Source: Verrucomicrobiales bacterium
Lineage (GTDB): Bacteria; Verrucomicrobiota; Verrucomicrobiia; Limisphaerales; UBA9464
Assembly: GCA_003445095.1 (NCBI GenBank)
Contig: DLVS01000697.1
Span: 1 to 11,044, forward strand
Length of the DNA stretch: 11,044 bases
Direction: 5' to 3'
Part shown: one piece after another, positions 7,435 through 11,044 of the stretch
Layout: each line of letters starts with the position of its first letter
Position numbering within the stretch: position 1 is the stretch's first letter
Position numbers and translations under genes: made by a program
The notes under the pieces: generated by a model
What the model was told of the DNA's origin: nothing
Databases searched by the model: none
What the model saw: the letters and a program-made list of their open reading frames with translations, nothing else

Positions 7435-8130
7435 TCAATTTCCTGACGAGCTTCTCCTGTTCAGGCGATCAACGACAGCGGCGCGGGTGAACCGTGCCGA
7501 GGAAGGCATGACGTCCTCCCCAATGTCTTGCGAAACTCCATTGAGCTCGTGGAAAGCCCAGTACGCCATGATGGTCTGGGCCGTGATCCCGGTCTTGGGA
7601 GCATTCACGTCGCACAATGCGGCATCGGCTCCCTTGGCGTCTTTTTGCAACGCCAGCGCGAGGACTTTGCGGACATACTCCACCTCTCGTCCGCCGAGGA
7701 ACCGGATGCCGTCTTCCGCTGAGAGTTTGTAGTGCCGGATCCAAATCCAGCGAAGCACCACCGCCGTGTTATCGCGGCCAAAAAAGTCCAGCGCCCGTTC
7801 GCGGTCAACATGTTTGGGATCGGCCAGGGCCGGCAATAGGTCGATGAACTCCGAAATTCGCTGCCAGCCTTCCGTGTTTCTACCGTCAGGATAGCGCTCG
7901 ACGATGGCTGTAGCCGCTGCCCGGACATTCTTTGGATCGCCCCGTACCGCGGCCTCCCACACGTGCAGTTGCAGATCCGAAGCCGAGCCGCACGCGCTGT
8001 CCTCCATCGCGGCGCGACGGAGCTCCTGGTCCGCCGTGCAATCAAAGGGGCAGGGACAGGGCACGTATCGGGCATTGTCCGGTTCAGGGTAGTAAAGTTT
8101 GACGAAACAGCGGGTGTCCAGATAGGTCAC
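7435..8130 (-). CDS. PIN toxin N-terminus fused to unknown protein
   Basis: A 231-residue frame starting at GTG 8130 with a GTGA overlap on the antitoxin stop, the usual layout of Phd-PIN toxin-antitoxin pairs. Residues 1-23 (MTYLDTRCFVKLYYPEPDN...) match the N-terminus of PIN ribonuclease toxins, including the first catalytic Asp (D5). From about residue 24 the match stops. A Cys-rich joint (PCPCPFDC, 24-31) leads into ~195 residues that I do not recognise, helical in character (VWEAAVRGDPKNV, QRISEFIDLLP, YVRKVLALALQ, TIMAYWAFHEL). The later acidic PIN residues are not visible, so ribonuclease activity is unlikely. Amino-acid composition stays normal through the whole frame, so this looks like a joined fragment of another real gene rather than a frameshift; ATG 8007 (residue 42) could be that gene's old start. 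It could be a decayed toxin or a new fusion. Confidence 0.6.
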   Translation of the reverse strand: MTYLDTRCFVKLYYPEPDNARYVPCPCPFDCTADQELRRAAMEDSACGSASDLQLHVWEAAVRGDPKNVRAAATAIVERYPDGRNTEGWQRISEFIDLLPALADPKHVDRERALDFFGRDNTAVVLRWIWIRHYKLSAEDGIRFLGGREVEYVRKVLALALQKDAKGADAALCDVNAPKTGITAQTIMAYWAFHELNGVSQDIGEDVMPSSARFTRAAVVDRLNRRSSSGN

Positions 8131-8363
8131 GACTCGCCTCCACGCGCAGCCGACACCACGGCGCTGAGGGGTTTGCCCGGCGGCGCTTCACCCCACACGG
8201 CCTTAGCGCGCGCGAGGAAATCAGGTGTGGCGACTGACTTAGCGGGCACCACTCGCGCTATTACCTGGTCTTGCTGCGTCACCTGCACTTCCTCTCCGGC
8301 GGCAACCCAGCGCAGAATTTCGGGCCACTGCTGTGGCACTTGTTGCACACTGGCGGTTTTCAT
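8127..8363 (-). CDS. Phd/YefM-type antitoxin
   Basis: A 78-residue protein with the Phd/YefM antitoxin pattern: MKTASVQQVPQQWPEILRWV, then AAGEEVQVTQQDQVIARVVP (residues 21-40), matching the fold that dimerises, binds the operator DNA and, through its C-terminus, neutralises the toxin. ATG 8363 was chosen because the family match begins there; the open frame extends back to 8486 but that part shows no similarity. The stop overlaps the GTG of the next frame, which begins like a PIN toxin, so this is the antitoxin half of a type II pair. Because the toxin is broken after 23 residues, the antitoxin may be an orphan or only autoregulatory. It lies 127 bases downstream of the topoisomerase gene on the same strand. 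No clear operator palindrome is seen. Confidence 0.75.
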   Translation of the reverse strand: MKTASVQQVPQQWPEILRWVAAGEEVQVTQQDQVIARVVPAKSVATPDFLARAKAVWGEAPPGKPLSAVVSAARGGES

Positions 8364-8490
8364 GGCCGGCAAATACTTCACCGTGTCCCGCTCAACAAGC
8401 CTGCGAACACCAGGGTTGGAGCATGCTGGAGCGTGCGAAGGCCCGCTATGTCCGCGAACATGATGTCGGTTTTTGCGGCAACTCACTTTT

Positions 8491-10656
8491 CTATTTCGTG
8501 GCCGTCACGTCCTTGACCGACCACTTGGTGACGGTGAGGCCCTTGGAGGCGCGGGTGCTGACAGGGAGTCGCGTCAGGTCGAAATCGAATTCGCGGATCC
8601 GGGCTCCACTGCGACCATCGAGCGAGATGTGGAGTGCTCGGGGCATCTCCTTTTCGGTGGCACTGACTTCCAGGAAAACAACGCGAGAGTTTTCGCTCTT
8701 CACGAGGGGGTAGAGCTTGTCGCGCGATAGGCCGCCGATTTGGAACTTCTTGGCAAAGGCTTTTCCGGTTTCGCCGTCTTGATAGACCATCGTGTAGAAG
8801 TTCGTGTCGCCGTCTTTCGGCCAGATGGCGACGTGAATGATTTCTCGGCCCATGAAGATTTTGTCGCCGACCTTCGCAACCTTGAGCGAACCGTCCTTCA
8901 TGATGCAGAGGACACTGTCGAGCACGGTGCACTCGGTGACGAATTCGTGTTGGCGCCAGTTGAGGCCGATGAAGCCGTCTTTCCGGTTCACATACAGGCG
9001 TTGGTTGGCCGAGACGACGGCGGCGGCGTCGATTTGCTCGATCTCGTCGTAGCTCGTGCGACGTTTGATTCCCTTGCCGTATTTGTCCTGGAGCATCTCG
9101 AACCAGGCGACCGCGTAGGCGGTGATGTTTTTGAGATTGGCTTTGGTGTCTTTGATGCCCTGCTCGATTCGCTTCATCGCCTCGTCGGCCTGAAAGCGGT
9201 TGTAGGCGGAGATGCGTTTGATGCGGATCTCGGTGAGGCGGACAATGTCTTCCTCGGTGACCTCCCGGCTGAGCTGCTTGAGGAAAGGTTTCAGACCTCC
9301 GCGAATTTCGGTGAGCACGCTTTCCCAGGTCTTCGATTTCTCGATGAGGCGGTAGATGCGCTCCTCGATGAAAATGCGCTCCAAGGAATCCCAGTGCCAC
9401 TGCTGTTCCAGTTCGCCGAGTTTGATTTCGAGTTCGCGTTTGAGCAGCGCCTTGGTGGCCTCGGCACTGGCTTTGAGAATGTCCCGGACCCCAAGGAAGT
9501 GGGGCTTGTCATCGCCGGTCTTGGGATCGCGGACGATGACGCAGGCGGCGGGATTGAGTTGCACCTGGCAACTCGTGAACACGTAAAGCTGCTGGATGAC
9601 CTTGTCTGGCTCGGAGCCTGGCGGGAGATGGATGAGGATCTCAACCTTATCCGCCGTGTTGTCGTCCACGTGCTTGACCTTGATCTTGCCCTTGGCATTG
9701 GCGGCGAGGATGGACTCGATGAGCGACTCGGTGGTGACGCCGAAGGGGAGCTCGGTGATGGCGAGGAGGTATTTGGAGCGCTCCTCGATCTTCGCGCGGA
9801 CCTTCACCTTGCCGCCGCGTTCGCCGTCGTTGTATTCGGAAAAATCCGCAGTGCCGCCGGTGGGGAAGTCGGGAAGGATGCGGAAAGTTTTTCCCTGAAG
9901 GTGGTTGATCGCCGCTCGGCAGAGGTCGTTGAAATTGTGCGGAAGAATCTTGGTCGCGAGCCCGACTGCGATGCCGTCGGCGCCTTCAAGGAGGACGATC
10001 GGGAACTTGGCCGGAAGGGTGATCGGCTCCTTGTTGCGGCCATCGTAGCTGAGTTGCCACGTGGTCGTCTTCGGGTTGAAGAGAACGTCTTTGGCGAAAT
10101 TCGTCAGGCGCGCCTCGATGTAACGCGGCGCCGCAGCATCGTCGCCGGTGAGGAGGTTGCCGTAATTGCCCTGCGGTTCGATCAGCCACCCGCGTTGGCC
10201 GATGGAGACGAGCGCCGCGCCGATGGAGGCGTCACCGTGCGGATGCAGCTTCATCGTCGCGCCGACCACGTTGGCGACCTTATGAAAACGGCCGTCGTCC
10301 ATGTCCCACAGAGTGTGGAGGACTCGGCGCTGGACGGGTTTCAGACCGTCGTCGAGGTGTGGGACCGCGCGATCGAGGATGACATAGCTGGCGTAGTCGA
10401 GGAACCAGTTGCGGTAACTCTGCGCGAGCGGGGCCTGCTCGTCCTGGACCTTCTCGCCCGGCTGGCGTTTGGGGGTGGGCTCGTCGGTAGAAGTAGTGAC
10501 CTGTGAGCGGTCAGCTCCAGAAGCAGGCGTTCTGGCCGGCCTGTCCTCCGTCTTCTCTACTTTGTCTTTGGGCGGCTGTGACGCGGAGCCGGCGCCAAGC
10601 GGGAGCTCGGCTTGGTCGGTGTTCTGTGGGGAAGGCTTCTTTTTGGGAGACTTCAT
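8491..10656 (-). CDS. parC: DNA topoisomerase IV subunit A (GyrA/ParC family)
   Basis: A 721-residue type IIA topoisomerase A subunit, which cleaves and religates DNA during decatenation or supercoil removal with a ParE/GyrB partner. Numbering is from ATG 10656; a TTG at 10659 adds one residue. Residues 1-75 are a charged, Pro/Ser-rich extension. The winged-helix domain has DGLKPVQRRVLHTL (103-116), LHPHGD (137-142) and the catalytic Tyr in AAAPRYIEARL (Y179). The tower and coiled-coil follow (KTGDDKPHFLGVRDILK; LLKRELEIKLGELEQQWHW). The C-terminal part (from about 560) has a few beta-pinwheel-like blades but no GyrA box, and the length is short for GyrA, which favours ParC; the segment LPAKFPIVLLEGADGIAVGL with ILPHNFNDL fits the Bacteroidetes-type ParC. 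No parE or gyrB is in the window; it could lie beyond the right end. No clear Shine-Dalgarno sequence is visible. Confidence 0.9.
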   Translation of the reverse strand: MKSPKKKPSPQNTDQAELPLGAGSASQPPKDKVEKTEDRPARTPASGADRSQVTTSTDEPTPKRQPGEKVQDEQAPLAQSYRNWFLDYASYVILDRAVPHLDDGLKPVQRRVLHTLWDMDDGRFHKVANVVGATMKLHPHGDASIGAALVSIGQRGWLIEPQGNYGNLLTGDDAAAPRYIEARLTNFAKDVLFNPKTTTWQLSYDGRNKEPITLPAKFPIVLLEGADGIAVGLATKILPHNFNDLCRAAINHLQGKTFRILPDFPTGGTADFSEYNDGERGGKVKVRAKIEERSKYLLAITELPFGVTTESLIESILAANAKGKIKVKHVDDNTADKVEILIHLPPGSEPDKVIQQLYVFTSCQVQLNPAACVIVRDPKTGDDKPHFLGVRDILKASAEATKALLKRELEIKLGELEQQWHWDSLERIFIEERIYRLIEKSKTWESVLTEIRGGLKPFLKQLSREVTEEDIVRLTEIRIKRISAYNRFQADEAMKRIEQGIKDTKANLKNITAYAVAWFEMLQDKYGKGIKRRTSYDEIEQIDAAAVVSANQRLYVNRKDGFIGLNWRQHEFVTECTVLDSVLCIMKDGSLKVAKVGDKIFMGREIIHVAIWPKDGDTNFYTMVYQDGETGKAFAKKFQIGGLSRDKLYPLVKSENSRVVFLEVSATEKEMPRALHISLDGRSGARIREFDFDLTRLPVSTRASKGLTVTKWSVKDVTATK

Positions 10657-10847
10657 CAACGGTAAACTTGAAGCGGCAAGCTTGGGGAGAGTGAGCGGCG
10701 GGCCGTCAATGGTGAACGGGGGAGATGGGAAGGAAAAGATGCGCCGGGGTTTCCGGATCGATTGACCACCAACTTCAGATCACAATGCTGAAGATGGCAG
10801 TTAGCGGCGTAATTCCGTCAAGCGTGGGGAGGCTGCAGTAGCGGATC

Positions 10848-10874
10848 GTTCGAGTGGTTCGCAAGTTCGAGCGG
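10848..10874 (+). repeat. Ten-base direct repeat, 17-base period
   Basis: GTTCGAGTGG at 10848-10857 and GTTCGAGCGG at 10865-10874 differ at one position. They lie just to the left of the hairpin cluster and could be part of the same element. Confidence 0.45.
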
Positions 10875-10878
10875 GCCT

Positions 10879-10972
10879 TACCCCAACGGGGGTAGCGATA
10901 CTGAGCCCAAGGTTGGCGCGTGGCGCCTACCTTGGGTTAAATCACAATGGATCGCCAACCCCATCGGGGTTG
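10879..10972. repeat. Three-hairpin intergenic repeat element
   Basis: Three inverted repeats follow each other. The first is TACCCC/GGGGTA (10879-10884 and 10889-10894, loop AACG). The second is a long stem at 10906-10936, CCCAAGGT-T-GGCGC, loop GTG, GCGCC-T-ACCTTGGG, perfect except one T/T mismatch. The third is CAACCCC/GGGGTTG (10956-10962 and 10966-10972, loop ATC). The first and third share the CCCC...GGGG core. Similar CCCCAACGGGG-rich palindromic elements are, as I recall, scattered between genes in Verrucomicrobia and Planctomycetes; that this is one of them is inference. A role as a terminator for a gene beyond the window, a REP-like element or a transposable miniature is possible. 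Confidence 0.6.
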
Positions 10973-11044
10973 CGCCCGATTGCCCGGCCGTCACTAAATC
11001 GCAGGATGGATCAGTGATACTTTCTCTCGCCATGCTGCATCCAT

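Larger units (their letters stand above)
10657..11044. other. Gene-free region upstream of parC
   Basis: No protein-coding frame of useful length is visible. The part near 10660-10790 should hold the parC promoter and leader on the minus strand, but I could not find a convincing -35/-10 pair. The rest carries a short direct repeat and three adjacent hairpins, listed separately. Confidence 0.5.

Noticed and set aside
7175..7732. 185-codon plus-strand frame
   Set aside because: It spans the antisense of two minus-strand coding segments and shows no protein family signal.
8364..8490. Weak promoter-like TTGTTG ... TATTTG ahead of the antitoxin
   Set aside because: The -35 match is poor and the -10 would lie only a few bases from the ATG.
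8483..9400. 305-codon minus-strand frame overlapping parC in another frame
   Set aside because: The product is dominated by His, Arg, Pro and Gln, and parC motifs lie in the other frame.
8740..10506. 588-codon plus-strand open frame antisense to the topoisomerase gene
   Set aside because: It mirrors parC; the product is a low-complexity run of Val, Asp, Glu, Leu and Arg without any domain, as expected for the antisense of a GC-biased gene.
10997..11044. Minus-strand open end (AWREKVSLIHPAI then stop at 10994-10996), possibly the tail of a gene beyond the window
   Set aside because: Only 16 codons visible and no recognisable C-terminus; cannot be supported.

Overview
The window most likely comes from a GC-rich member of the Verrucomicrobiota (Limisphaerales/Pedosphaera-like). 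This is inferred from three things. A secreted delta-60/Calx-beta repeat protein ends in the 'LLESSADLGEW ... RVRW' tail common in that phylum. There is a DUF3300 lipoprotein/secreted-type protein. The topoisomerase subunit A is of the short Bacteroidetes/Verrucomicrobia ParC type. Shine-Dalgarno sequences are weak or absent throughout.

Left block, plus strand (341-3753): a small unknown three-helix membrane protein, then three closely packed genes: a WaaE/KdtX-like family 2 glycosyltransferase, a family 4 glycosyltransferase and an FkbM-type methyltransferase. Together they look like part of a cell-surface polysaccharide or LPS-decoration cluster. The two glycosyltransferase genes are bridged by a 14-codon mini-ORF that overlaps both neighbours by ATGA.

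Middle (3843-7380): a DUF3300 gene loses its natural reading frame inside an Asn-rich repeat near 4640 and runs out of frame into a delta-60/Calx-beta gene that lacks its 5' end. Just past that gene's stop, on the opposite strand, lies what looks like the missing 5' end of a delta-60 gene (7118 to about 7380). The simplest reading is that about 2.48 kb (about 4642 to 7120) has been inverted, either in the genome or as an amplification/assembly chimera. Undoing the inversion gives two tidy convergent blocks: plus-strand GT2-GT4-FkbM-DUF3300, and minus-strand parC-antitoxin-PIN-delta60.

Right block, minus strand (7435-10656): a topoisomerase IV subunit A gene with Ala at both classical quinolone-contact positions, then a Phd/YefM-type antitoxin. 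A GTGA overlap leads into an ORF that starts as a PIN toxin but switches after about 23 residues to an unrelated protein of unknown function, so the toxin is broken. The last ~390 bases (10657-11044) have no gene and hold a short direct repeat followed by three adjacent hairpins, resembling a dispersed intergenic repeat element.

I found no RNA gene, CRISPR array, transposase or complete new defence system. The most notable content is the rearrangement around the delta-60 gene, the toxin fusion and the coupled mini-ORF.
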